Made by a program: the position numbers and the translations under genes. 64,000 bases of DNA from Clostridia bacterium (GTDB lineage: Bacteria; Bacillota; Clostridia; Oscillospirales; CAG-272), in assembly GCA_017942005.1 (NCBI GenBank), contig JAGAVJ010000053.1, forward strand, positions 1 to 64,000, in the 5' to 3' direction. Positions within the stretch are counted from its first letter, which is position 1; the number at the start of each line of letters is the position of its first letter. This document shows positions 27,436 through 35,283 of the stretch, in pieces. Below the pieces are notes generated by a model that saw only the letters and a list, made by a program, of their open reading frames with translations, searched no databases and was not told the origin of the DNA.

Positions 27436-28338
27436 TTATTCACGGCTTCTCTTGGGCATTAAAAGCAGCATGAAAATGACAGCGGCAGCAACGACCAGAA
27501 TAATGATCAAAACCCAGTTGACTCCGTTTGTGCTGTCAGCAGTTCCGTTGTTTGTTCCAGTTGTTGTACCTGCAGCAGTGCCGTTATTGGTACCTGCACC
27601 GGCTGCATTGTCATCCAGCTTTGTACCGCCGGGATTGGCAGCATTGTCAGCGACAGAATTGTTGTTGGCGTTTGTACCGTTGGCATTATCACCGGTCATA
27701 TGATTGTCATTGGCATTATCATTGACGTTGTGATTGCCATTGGTCGTATTGCCGACAGCAGAATTGTTGTCGCCTGCATTGTCACCAAGAGTGGTGTTAT
27801 CATTATCTGTGGCATTTCTGTTTCTGGCGGTAGTGTTACCGTTGGTAACACTGTTACCATTAGCAATTGTATTGCCGTTTACATCGTTATTCGCACTGTT
27901 GCCGTTTACGCCGCTGCGTGTCGTACTGCGTTGATTGCCGATAGCGTTGCCAACATCACCTACAGCATTACCGACACCTTTGGCCGCATCACCGACCGCA
28001 TTGCCTACGCCGTTTGCGACGTCACCAATCGCGTTGCCTACACCGTTTGCAACGTCACCCACGGCATTGCCGACGCCTTTTGCAGCATCGTCAACGGCAT
28101 TGCCGATACCGTTTGTCGCACCGCCAACCGCGTTGCCGACGTTGTCAGCGGCAGTATTAACATGTTCAGCAATGATACCATGAGAACTGTTTGCAAATGT
28201 CAGCGAACGGGTGGATGGGAGTGCTTCTATAGAAGCATCCGGCGCCTGTGCGGATACCGAAACGGTGAACAACATAATGCAAACGATGATAAAACCGAAT
28301 ACATCTGCGTGAATATTTTTTCGTTTGTTGTTCTGCAT
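27436..28338 (-). CDS. Low-complexity surface protein with 11-residue repeats and C-terminal anchor
   Basis: No family is recognised. The 300-residue protein has an N-terminal hydrophobic signal (to ~residue 31). Residues ~60-135 hold about seven 11-residue repeats of the type VGNAVGDVANG. A long segment very rich in Asn, Gly, Thr and Asp (~138-270) follows. A single transmembrane helix (~275-295) and a basic tail KRSRE close it. This points to an exported, membrane-anchored protein. The 11-mer period with small and hydrophobic residues could form an amphipathic helix as in apolipoprotein- or LEA-type repeats; that is inference. The SD lies in a tiny hairpin (CCTTT CGG AAAGG, 28348-28360). 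Confidence 0.7.
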   Translation of the reverse strand: MQNNKRKNIHADVFGFIIVCIMLFTVSVSAQAPDASIEALPSTRSLTFANSSHGIIAEHVNTAADNVGNAVGGATNGIGNAVDDAAKGVGNAVGDVANGVGNAIGDVANGVGNAVGDAAKGVGNAVGDVGNAIGNQRSTTRSGVNGNSANNDVNGNTIANGNSVTNGNTTARNRNATDNDNTTLGDNAGDNNSAVGNTTNGNHNVNDNANDNHMTGDNANGTNANNNSVADNAANPGGTKLDDNAAGAGTNNGTAAGTTTGTNNGTADSTNGVNWVLIIILVVAAAVIFMLLLMPKRSRE

Positions 28339-28470
28339 GAATGTGTTCCTTTCGGAAAGGATTGCTCATGAAAACGAAAGGACTTACAGTACATGGAAAT
28401 GTTTTTCCTGTGATCAAATCTTTTCGCATCTTAAACCTTTCATATCCTTTTAAGATATCAAATGTTTAGC

Positions 28471-28636
28471 GTGAGTTCGATGATTTTCATGGGGAAAACT
28501 TTTTTAAAAAAAGCTTTTCCCCAAACCCCATTCAAAAAACTTTAAACTGGGTGAACAGACTAATATTGTGTTTTTTGTATCTGAAAAGTTTTTGCGGAGG
28601 CGCTTTTTTCAAAAAGCATCTCCTCATCGAACTCAT
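28471..28636 (+). repeat. Dispersed MITE-like repeat, copy R2
   Basis: A 166-bp unit with terminal inverted repeats GTGAGTTCGATG and CATCGAACTCAT. It contains the palindrome GGGGAAAAC...GCTTTTCCCC, the middle segment CTTTAAACTGGGTGAAC, and the palindrome GGAGGCGCTTTTT...AAAAAGCATCTCC. Read in reverse it aligns along its length with R1. From 28637 to 28858 nothing beyond an SD for the next gene is seen. Confidence 0.8.
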
Positions 28637-28858
28637 GTTGTTTAAAAACCAAAAGCTGTGATCTACATAAGGAAAAATGCCTTTGTTTTTGTGAGCAAAT
28701 ACAGTATCACGCAAAAATACAAACTTCATACGTCCGATCTCGAAGGATTTTACCGGACAACCTGTAAAAATCTGGAAACAGCGATTTCAAATGATTTTAT
28801 GCAGGATACAAGAATACAGTGTCCAATATACATTGGAAAAAGAAAGGAAGCATCACCA

Positions 28859-29194
28859 ATGGAACTAAAAGAAAAACGATTCCGAAAAAATGACGCCGGA
28901 TTTATCTGTGCCAACTGCGGTCTGGCAGTGCTTCCGCTTGGGACATCTTCTCGCAATCATTGTCCGCGCTGCCTTTGTTCGCTGCATGTGGACATCAATC
29001 CTGGTGACCGTGCAAATCCGTGCAAAGGAATTCTCCGACCGATTTCAGCGCTGCCGGATGCGAAAAAGGGATATATTATCATTCAGCGTTGTGAAAAGTG
29101 CGGAGAAGTGCGCCGCAACAAAGCGGCATACGATGCAAAAGTACAGCCGGACGACATGAAGCTGATTATCGCACTCACGGCAAATCACAGATAA
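28859..29194 (+). CDS. RNHCP domain protein
   Basis: A small zinc-binding-type protein of 111 residues. FICANCGLAVLPLGTSSRNHCPRCLCSLHVD (in two parts, residues ~13-43) holds the RNHCP signature plus a preceding CxxC. A second CxxC (QRCEKCGEVRRNKAA) follows at ~79. The function of RNHCP proteins is unknown; the cysteine pairs suggest a zinc ribbon that may bind nucleic acid. ATG 28859 follows GAAAGGA by 11 nt; longer in-frame starts have no SD. Confidence 0.85.
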   Translation: MELKEKRFRKNDAGFICANCGLAVLPLGTSSRNHCPRCLCSLHVDINPGDRANPCKGILRPISALPDAKKGYIIIQRCEKCGEVRRNKAAYDAKVQPDDMKLIIALTANHR

Positions 29195-29200
29195 AGAAAA

Positions 29201-29256
29201 GGGTAAGTGTGCCAATATCCCTTGTGAAGGTTTCAGGGATACTGTGTACCTTACCC
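29201..29256. terminator. Terminator-like nested hairpin between convergent genes
   Basis: Outer stem GGGTAAG / CTTACCC with an inner stem ATCCCT / AGGGAT. It lies between the RNHCP gene and the 3' end of the SipL-like gene. The T tract is weak. Confidence 0.55.
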
Positions 29257-29289
29257 TTGGTTAATTTTGGTACGATTGCGATTGATTTT

Positions 29290-30900
29290 TTACCGTGCGG
29301 CGGCGGCTTCTTCAAAGAGGTCGGAGGTCGGAATCAAAAGTACCTTTGTTTCACTTGGAACGATTTCTGTATTTTCCGGCAGATGGTTGCAGCGGCAAAG
29401 GGTTTCCTTGGTCACGCGGTAATGCTTTGCGATGTCCCAGAGGGATTCTTCTGCCTGCGGATAACAGAGTACAACGGAATATGCGGGGGGTGCGATTTTC
29501 TTTGCTTCTCCCGGAACTGTGATATCATGCGGCAGGGTCAGCGCTTCACGGCGTGCGACGGATAAGAAGACTTGCAGCTCTGCTTCGCAGGAGAACGATT
29601 TCTGATCTTGGTCCGGACGTGCAGTACAGGAGAGAACTTTGCACTCGTTGATGGTCAAAACTGCATTGTCTGAGCTGCAGGCAGTATTCTGATCAAAGCT
29701 TCCGTCTGTTTCCCAGCGCAGGGGAATGGAACCGGTTATCGGCAGATATTTTTGGTCGTCGGTTTTGGCAATGGCGCTGATTTCCATATTTCCGGTCAGA
29801 ACCAGCCGTCCGTCGGTGCATTCGGTATGATCCAACGTCGGTGCCATGACGACATCTGTGATTTCTGTGACAGTTTCACCTGCTTCTGCTTTGATTGTGC
29901 CGGCAGCAGAAAAGTTTCCTGTGGTCATGCGTACAGGAAGAAACGATTGTACATCTTCTCCTGTGATGCGGACGTCATAGGACGGTAAAAATGCATCGGT
30001 GATGACAGCAGCCTCCGTGTCCATGGCACAGACCACGGAACATTCAGCGGAGAAATCAACACCTAAATTGCGCCCTTCCTCTGTAATGCTTGGAATGACA
30101 GACGTTACGGTGAGATCCGGCTCACAGCGGAAGGCGTCTGAAAGACCGCTGCACTCCAGTGTTTCCGAGAAGGGGATGCGCCGTTTGAGTGTATGGTAGG
30201 AAATGGCGTCGTCATTGCCGCTTCCGTCAAGGAAGGAACAAAAGGCTTCAATCAGGTATTCCCCTTTGCAGACGACACAGTGATCACCGCCGCGCGCTTC
30301 CGATATGACAGGTGTCACACGGCAGGTGAGTACCTCCTGAATGGACTGATTTCCCGTAGGCAGGTCTTCTGCGTATCGCAGATCGTCGGTGGAAGCACAA
30401 AGCAGCATGCAGGTGGGATGGGTAACGGTATGCGTGCACAGGGGTTCCTCTCCGGTCAGCGCCAAGGAGGAGATATCAGGTCGGATGCTGCGTTCGGTTA
30501 GGGCACGGACAGATGAACGAAGCTTACAGCGCAGGGTGCATTTTCTTGGTCCCTGAAGACGGCAGGATGCATTTTCTGTATTCTGTTTGACGGTAATTAC
30601 GGTGTTCTCATCAAGACCTGCGATGGCGATGTTCTGTGAAAAGGGGAGAGACGCGGAAAAGCAGTGTATGGAATTATCGTCCGCCATGTATAAAAATGAC
30701 GCATTGACATTTCCTTCCATTTCCAGCCGGTCGCCGTTTAAATAGCGGCTGGTCACATGCGGCTCTGCCATCACGCGCAGGACTTTGCGGACATCCGGCA
30801 GATAATCCGGAAGGGAAAAATCCCCCTGCGCTTCTGTGTTGTGTGTGCCATTGTATAAAAGCGTGCAAATTTGTTCACTGGATGTATATTGGTTTTCCAT
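29290..30900 (-). CDS. SPOCS and LysM domain spore protein, SipL-like
   Basis: SipL of clostridia binds SpoIVA and anchors the spore coat, replacing SpoVID of bacilli. The 536-residue protein starts with an SPOCS/DUF3794 segment (GDFSLPDYLPDVRKVLRV), and repeats of that domain run to ~470. A C-terminal LysM domain closes it (CYPQAEESLWDIAKHYRVTK..NHLPENTEI). This is the SipL architecture. The start has AGGAGG 12 nt before. A weak sigma-E-like match (CATATCGT) lies ~55 nt upstream. sigK lies just upstream on the same strand, fitting mother-cell expression. The alternative is a generic DUF3794/LysM protein. Confidence 0.8.
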   Translation of the reverse strand: MENQYTSSEQICTLLYNGTHNTEAQGDFSLPDYLPDVRKVLRVMAEPHVTSRYLNGDRLEMEGNVNASFLYMADDNSIHCFSASLPFSQNIAIAGLDENTVITVKQNTENASCRLQGPRKCTLRCKLRSSVRALTERSIRPDISSLALTGEEPLCTHTVTHPTCMLLCASTDDLRYAEDLPTGNQSIQEVLTCRVTPVISEARGGDHCVVCKGEYLIEAFCSFLDGSGNDDAISYHTLKRRIPFSETLECSGLSDAFRCEPDLTVTSVIPSITEEGRNLGVDFSAECSVVCAMDTEAAVITDAFLPSYDVRITGEDVQSFLPVRMTTGNFSAAGTIKAEAGETVTEITDVVMAPTLDHTECTDGRLVLTGNMEISAIAKTDDQKYLPITGSIPLRWETDGSFDQNTACSSDNAVLTINECKVLSCTARPDQDQKSFSCEAELQVFLSVARREALTLPHDITVPGEAKKIAPPAYSVVLCYPQAEESLWDIAKHYRVTKETLCRCNHLPENTEIVPSETKVLLIPTSDLFEEAAAAR

Positions 30901-30998
30901 TTTACAAAATCCTCCTGTTTTCCGATTCTGGTTTGGTATCTGTATTACGATATGTGGATTTCTGCGGTTTTATGATTTTGACGGCTTCTTTTTTCTCG

Positions 30999-31679
30999 TC
31001 AGAGATGTTTTTTTAATTTGTTCAATGCAGCTTTTTCAATACGTGAGATGTAGGAGCGTGAAATGCCAAGCTTTTCCGCACAAACACGCTGTGTCACGGC
31101 AGGTGTGCGTCCAAGTCCGTACCGCATGACAAGAATCTCTCTCTCCCGGTCGTCAAGTACGGTTCCAACCAACTGACGCAGCTTATCGGCACGCATTTTC
31201 TGCGCCAGATCATCGGCGATGGTATCGTCCTCTGCAATGATATCCATATAGGTCAGGGGATTGCCGTCTTTGTCAGTGTCGATGGTTTCCTGGATAGAGA
31301 CTTCAGCGCCGTGTTTTTTCTGAGAACGGAAATGCATGAGAATTTCATTTTGCAGGCACCGTGCGGCGTAAGTGGCAAACCTTGTGCCGTTATCCGGATT
31401 AAAGGTATCTACCGCTTTGATCAGACCAACTGTGCCAATGGAGATTAAGTCATCCTGGTTTTTCGCTGATGGGTAATATTTACGGACGATGTGTGTGACA
31501 AGCCTTAAATTATGACAGATCAGCGTTTCCCGTGCTTTCTCAGAGCCGTTTTTCATTTCTTTGAATAAGGATAGTTCCTGCGTTTGGGATAGCGGTTCCG
31601 GAAAGGACTGCACATTGTCTACTTGAAGAAAAGCAAACAGTGCGTTTGACAAAAGCATCATCAAAGCAGAGCCAAACAT
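30999..31679 (-). CDS. sigK: RNA polymerase sporulation sigma factor SigK
   Basis: Sigma-K drives late mother-cell transcription. The 226-residue protein has the SigK-type N-terminal hydrophobic stretch (MMLLSNALFAFLQVDNVQSFPEPLS), which in Bacillus belongs to the processed pro-sequence. Region 2 reads NLRLVTHIVRKY and DDLISIGTVGLIKAVDTFNPDNGTR (in part, ~65-105). The region 4 helix-turn-helix is RVCAEKLGISRSYISRIEKAA. The gene is intact, with no skin-like prophage insertion. ATG 31679 follows AGGAGG. A sigma-E-type promoter lies upstream. Confidence 0.93.
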   Translation of the reverse strand: MFGSALMMLLSNALFAFLQVDNVQSFPEPLSQTQELSLFKEMKNGSEKARETLICHNLRLVTHIVRKYYPSAKNQDDLISIGTVGLIKAVDTFNPDNGTRFATYAARCLQNEILMHFRSQKKHGAEVSIQETIDTDKDGNPLTYMDIIAEDDTIADDLAQKMRADKLRQLVGTVLDDREREILVMRYGLGRTPAVTQRVCAEKLGISRSYISRIEKAALNKLKKHL

Positions 31680-31707
31680 AAGCTTCCTCCTATTCTATGC
31701 AGCATTC

Positions 31708-31736
31708 ATTGTATGAAGCAAAGTGTTTTGATATGA
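31708..31736 (-). promoter_or_regulatory. Predicted sigma-E promoter of sigK
   Basis: On the minus strand, TCATATC (31736-31730), 14 nt, CATACAAT (31715-31708). This fits the Bacillus sigma-E consensus (KMATATT-N14-CATACAMT), and sigK is sigma-E dependent in known spore formers. Confidence 0.65.
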
Positions 31737-31872
31737 CAAAAGATACATGATAAACACCTTGATACCTCTTTCATGTTGAAGAAAATTACTGATAAAATCG
31801 TAATTTTCGCCGTCTTTGGTCTGATGCGTAAATCGGTCTGATGGAATTTCTGTGAAATTTTTCTTTTGTGTA

Positions 31873-31901
31873 TTGATTTTCACACGGAATTATGATATGA
31901 T
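31873..31901 (+). promoter_or_regulatory. Sigma-A promoter of the 31.9-kb hypothetical gene
   Basis: TTGATT (31873-31878), 17 nt, TATGAT (31896-31901). Confidence 0.65.
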
Positions 31902-31929
31902 ATTGAAAACGGTTGGGAGTGATTTATGT

Positions 31930-32259
31930 ATGGATTCTCATGAATTTGGAATTATGACGGAAGCGCCGCAAAAAAATCAGCGGTTTGATCTGTATGAGCC
32001 GGAGAAATATCATGTGATTGCAGTCGACGATGATATCCTGTTTCCTTTTATGCAGGACTTTATGATTCTGCCGTGTTTTGCCCATACCCTTGCACAGCCG
32101 TTTGAAGGGCTTGTTTATTGCGGCATTACATTGATTCCTCCAACCGCAGTGCGGGAAATGGTGTGGATGGTATCGCCGCATCCGAAGTTGGCGCAATTGA
32201 CAGCCTTGCTGAAACGTGCGGTCAAAGAAAATAAGTACGTGATTCATTTTGGTATATAG
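31930..32259 (+). CDS. Conserved-looking hypothetical protein
   Basis: No family recognised. The predicted soluble protein of 109 residues has an acidic N-terminal half (DLYEPEKYHVIAVDDDIL) followed by hydrophobic strands (MILPCFAHTLAQPFEGLVYCGITLIPP) and a basic amphipathic end. There is no signal or membrane helix. ATG 31930 lies 10 nt after GGGAG and 29 nt after its promoter, which makes expression credible. The dispersed repeat R3 begins seven bases after its stop codon. Confidence 0.65.
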   Translation: MDSHEFGIMTEAPQKNQRFDLYEPEKYHVIAVDDDILFPFMQDFMILPCFAHTLAQPFEGLVYCGITLIPPTAVREMVWMVSPHPKLAQLTALLKRAVKENKYVIHFGI

Positions 32260-32265
32260 TTTAAC

Positions 32266-32367
32266 GTGAGTTCGATGAATTTCATGGAAAAACTTTTATG
32301 CTAAAAGTTTTTGCGGTGGAGTTTGAGGAGGTGCTTTTTTCAAAAAGCATCTCCTCATCAAACTCAT
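32266..32367 (+). repeat. Dispersed MITE-like repeat, copy R3 (short form)
   Basis: A 102-bp unit with termini GTGAGTTCGATG and CATCAAACTCAT. It keeps the palindrome GAGGAGGTGCTTTTT...AAAAAGCATCTCCTC but has lost most of the middle and the full GGGGAAAA palindrome, leaving CATGGAAAAACTTTTA. Confidence 0.75.
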
Positions 32368-32493
32368 ACTTAATATATTGTTTGTGTGGATTTCGTGGGA
32401 GAAAGAGGAATGGGTTCAATACGGAAAACATACTGTGTCGATTTCGGAGATAGGATAAAGATACCTGATTTCTGCGCACTTTGAGCGGATGTC

Positions 32494-32522
32494 TTGACTT
32501 TATATCTGAAATGTGGTACAAT
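32494..32522 (+). promoter_or_regulatory. Sigma-A promoter of the radical SAM gene
   Basis: TTGACT (32494-32499), 17 nt, TACAAT (32517-32522) with TGG ahead of it. The resulting leader of ~145 nt includes L4. Confidence 0.75.
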
Positions 32523-32634
32523 ATATACTGCATGAATGAGATAATTGAAAAAAATAGAGGATTCCAGGTTTTGTGGTTTTCGCTGTTTGAAAGGCAATGG
32601 TGTTCGCCTGCGGGCGCGCCACAATTCCACAATG

Positions 32635-32680
32635 AAAGGAGATAACTTTCACTTTCGTGAAAGTTATGGTCATAAAAATG
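32635..32680 (+). promoter_or_regulatory. SD-hairpin-start leader, copy L4
   Basis: AAAGGAG, then a perfect 11-bp stem (ATAACTTTCAC 32642-32652, loop TTTC, GTGAAAGTTAT 32657-32667), then GGTCATAAAA and ATG at 32678. The upstream CGCCTGCGGGCG and CACAATTCCAC (32605-32630) match L1. This is the clearest copy. Confidence 0.75.
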
Positions 32681-34237
32681 ATTGATTTGAAAGGACGCAG
32701 TGCACGGCTTTTGCTGGTATATCCGGATTATACCGACCGAGATTGTTCCAAAAAAGTTTCCGGCGGCAATTATATGGAAGGTCTTGCTTCCATTTCTGCC
32801 GTACTCAAACAAGGCGGACACGACTGCCGACTGCTTCACTTGCTATATCTGCATACAGAAGAAGAATTCAAACAGAAACTGTCTAACATGTGGGATGAGG
32901 TCGGCGGATTCGATGTCATCGGCTTTTCTGTGCGTACTACGGCATTTCCGGATGCACAGACCTATATCAAGTGGACAAAAGAAATTTATCCGGATTCCTT
33001 TGTGCTCTGCGGAGGATATCATCCAACGCTGGTGCCGGATGAAGTGCTTGCAGCAGACGGTGTAGACTGTGTGTGTGTGGGTGACGGCGAATACGCTGAG
33101 CTTGAGCTGTGCGATAAGATGCGCGACGGGCAGGATTATTATGATGTGGAAAGCCTGTATTTCAAAATGCCGGACGGTACGTTCAAGCATAATCCCATTC
33201 GTCCGCTGTTCTCTGATCTCGATCAGCTGCCGATTCCGGATTTTGATCTGTTTGATTACGATAATTTGGAGTCTTCTAAGGTAGGAACTGCGATTGTCGT
33301 TGTTTCACGCGGCTGCTTCTATAACTGTACCTACTGCGGCAACGGGAATTTCCGTAAGGTTTATCCCAATAAAAAGATTTACGCGCGGTTCCGTTCACCG
33401 GAAAATGCGATGCTGTATTTAAAAACGCTGCTTGCAAAGCATCCGTATATCAAGTTTATCAATTTCCGTGATGCAATTTTTAATATGTTCCCGGATTGGT
33501 TTGATACGTTTATTGATATGTACCGCCGTGAAATTGGTCTTCCGTGTACCGGTAATATCCGTTTTGATATTCTGACGGAAGAGACAGTGAAGAAGATGAA
33601 GGAGTCCGGATTCTATACGATTGATATGGGACTGGAATCCGGAGATCAGGAGATGCGCTTTAAGTATCTGCGGCGGTATCAGACCGACGAAATGATCATT
33701 CGCTGCTCTAACTGGTTCCACAAGTACGGTATCGCACAGCTGACCTATAATATCATCGGTCTGCCGCATGAAGACATTCACAAGGCCTTGAAGACCATCA
33801 AGCTCAATGCGCGAATCAAGTCCGACCGTGTCATTCCGAATATCTTCTATCCGTATGAAGGCACCGCACTTTACGATATTTCCAAGGAAGCGGGATTCAT
33901 TCCGGAAGGGGATTTTACGCAGCGGCGCGTTCCGCTGATACAGCCGCAGTTCCCTGAGGAACAGGTACTGTTTGTGGAAGGATACTTTATGCACTTTGTC
34001 AAGCGGTATAAGAGGGCATTTGCGATGCCGCGCTGGATTGGTGTTCCGTATGAGAAATGGCTTGATCAGCGTGTGACAGGCAAGCATGTACCGTACAAAC
34101 AACTGGTCTGGATGCATGACCGATATGCTTCTATGCGCAACCATATGAAGGATTTTCTTGTAAACCATATGCCGAAGTTGTATATGAAGCTGCGTGTATT
34201 GAAGCATCGGAAAAAAGCGGATAAATCTATAAAATAA
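32678..34237 (+). CDS. B12-binding domain radical SAM protein
   Basis: A predicted cobalamin-dependent radical SAM enzyme of 519 residues. The N-terminal ~140 residues form the B12-binding fold (ending FVLCGGYHPTLVPDEVL). The SAM domain has the 4Fe-4S motif RGCFYNCTYC (CxxxCxxC, ~residues 209-218) and later MGLESGDQEMR and NIIGLPHED, typical of the class. Such enzymes methylate or rearrange carbon centres in lipids, cofactors or natural products; the substrate is unknown. The ferredoxin gene 17 bp downstream may supply electrons. The start is ATG 32678 after L4; in-frame ATG 32666 overlaps the stem. Confidence 0.87.
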   Translation: MIDLKGRSARLLLVYPDYTDRDCSKKVSGGNYMEGLASISAVLKQGGHDCRLLHLLYLHTEEEFKQKLSNMWDEVGGFDVIGFSVRTTAFPDAQTYIKWTKEIYPDSFVLCGGYHPTLVPDEVLAADGVDCVCVGDGEYAELELCDKMRDGQDYYDVESLYFKMPDGTFKHNPIRPLFSDLDQLPIPDFDLFDYDNLESSKVGTAIVVVSRGCFYNCTYCGNGNFRKVYPNKKIYARFRSPENAMLYLKTLLAKHPYIKFINFRDAIFNMFPDWFDTFIDMYRREIGLPCTGNIRFDILTEETVKKMKESGFYTIDMGLESGDQEMRFKYLRRYQTDEMIIRCSNWFHKYGIAQLTYNIIGLPHEDIHKALKTIKLNARIKSDRVIPNIFYPYEGTALYDISKEAGFIPEGDFTQRRVPLIQPQFPEEQVLFVEGYFMHFVKRYKRAFAMPRWIGVPYEKWLDQRVTGKHVPYKQLVWMHDRYASMRNHMKDFLVNHMPKLYMKLRVLKHRKKADKSIK

Positions 34238-34253
34238 ACGAGAGGGAAGCGTT

Positions 34254-34436
34254 ATGGCAGTAAAATACAGAATTGATAGGGCGCTGTGCGTCAGCTGTGG
34301 TACCTGTGATATGGAATGCCGTTTTGGTGCGATTCAAATAAGCGATCAGGGGAAATTCTCAATTGATACAGAAACGTGCCGCGGGTGCGGATTGTGTGCT
34401 GCTTCCTGTCCTGTGGATGCGGTTTTAAAGGGATAA
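34254..34436 (+). CDS. Ferredoxin, 2[4Fe-4S]
   Basis: An electron carrier of 60 residues. Two clostridial-type clusters are visible: CVSCGTCDMEC (residues 12-22) and CRGCGLCAASCP (42-53). The pattern CxxCxxCxxxC appears twice, with the fourth Cys of each motif swapped between clusters as usual. ATG 34254 follows GAGAGGGA. It sits 17 bp after the radical SAM gene and is probably its reductant or an assembly partner. Confidence 0.9.
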   Translation: MAVKYRIDRALCVSCGTCDMECRFGAIQISDQGKFSIDTETCRGCGLCAASCPVDAVLKG

Positions 34437-34479
34437 GATAAAAATCCGGAAAATCGTATAAAAAAGTTTAATAAAGGTA

Positions 34480-34508
34480 TTGACAAATTTCTGTTTTTAG
34501 TATAAAAT
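34480..34508 (+). promoter_or_regulatory. Sigma-A promoter of the DUF1292 gene
   Basis: TTGACA (34480-34485), 17 nt, TAAAAT (34503-34508). Confidence 0.75.
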
Positions 34509-34588
34509 ATAACATAGATACGATGTCCCCTTTCTTAATTTTTTTTATTAGAAATTGTATATGAAAAATAATCATGAGGTATCAATAA

Positions 34589-34900
34589 ATGGATGATGAG
34601 ATTTTTGAAGAGCAGGATATCTACACGCTGACAGATGAAGACGGAAACGAAAATCAATTTGAATTGCTTGCATCCACAGAGGTAGATGGCGTTGTTTACC
34701 TTGCTCTGGAACCGCTGGATGACAATCCAGACGATTCCTATGTCATTTTAAAGCTGGAACGCGATGAAAACGATGAAGAGGTTCTTGTCACCATTGACGA
34801 TGAAGATGAATTCGACCGCATCGCCGATCTGTTTGAAGATGAATTTATGACGCTCGAATATCCGGACGATTCTGCGGAAACGCAAAAGAAAAAGAAATAA
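34589..34900 (+). CDS. DUF1292 (YrzB) family protein
   Basis: A small acidic protein of 103 residues. YTLTDEDGNENQFELLASTEVDGVVYLAL and the ending DEDEFDRIADLFEDEF match the DUF1292/YrzB family, found near-universally in Firmicutes. The function is unknown; in Bacillus it lies with yrrK and alaS, which are not here. A Lys-rich C-terminus (QKKKK) follows the acidic core. ATG 34589 has a weak SD (ATGAGG). A candidate structured RNA follows. Confidence 0.85.
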   Translation: MDDEIFEEQDIYTLTDEDGNENQFELLASTEVDGVVYLALEPLDDNPDDSYVILKLERDENDEEVLVTIDDEDEFDRIADLFEDEFMTLEYPDDSAETQKKKK

Positions 34901-34911
34901 TTTTTTGGGAG

Positions 34912-35200
34912 CAAGTGTTTTGATGCAGGAATCCTGATTGCTGCATGGAAACGGTGAATCTTATGTAAATGTGCCTGCTCGGTGCGTGATACAGTATTTT
35001 AATGAACCCACAATTATAACCATAGCGACCGGACTTCTCCGGCGGGAATGCAGGCCTCCGATGCAATTCTGTCATACGATGCCATTGCTTGCATGTTATG
35101 CCGTTTTGCAGACGATGTTGGTTGTCACAAAACCGGAGAGAGGAATGCTAGACCTTGCATGTCAAGGGTTTATAATTAGTACTGTACACGGCCGCAGCGG
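34912..35200 (+). ncRNA. Candidate structured RNA, possibly 6S RNA
   Basis: This 380-bp gap has no credible reading frame but much structure. A perfect stem-loop CCGGA-CTTC-TCCGG lies at 35030-35043. ATGCAGG (34923) can pair with CCTTGCAT (35154), closing ~235 nt. ACCCACAATTATAACC and TGCTCGGTGCGTGA look like central-bubble sequences of 6S RNA. No promoter is obvious in front, and the strand is inferred. The assignment rests on memory of 6S features, so it is tentative. Confidence 0.35.
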
Positions 35201-35283
35201 GTTTTCTTTATTTTTATCATATTTTCAGTTTTTTTATCATATGCAGATACTGGTATCTGAAATCCACTAAAAGAGAGACAGCG

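Noticed and set aside
27700..28371. Plus-strand frame opposite the 11-residue repeat protein
   Set aside because: Its Ile/Val/Ala repeats are the complement of the Asn/Gly/Thr codons of the real gene, which has signal peptide, anchor and SD.
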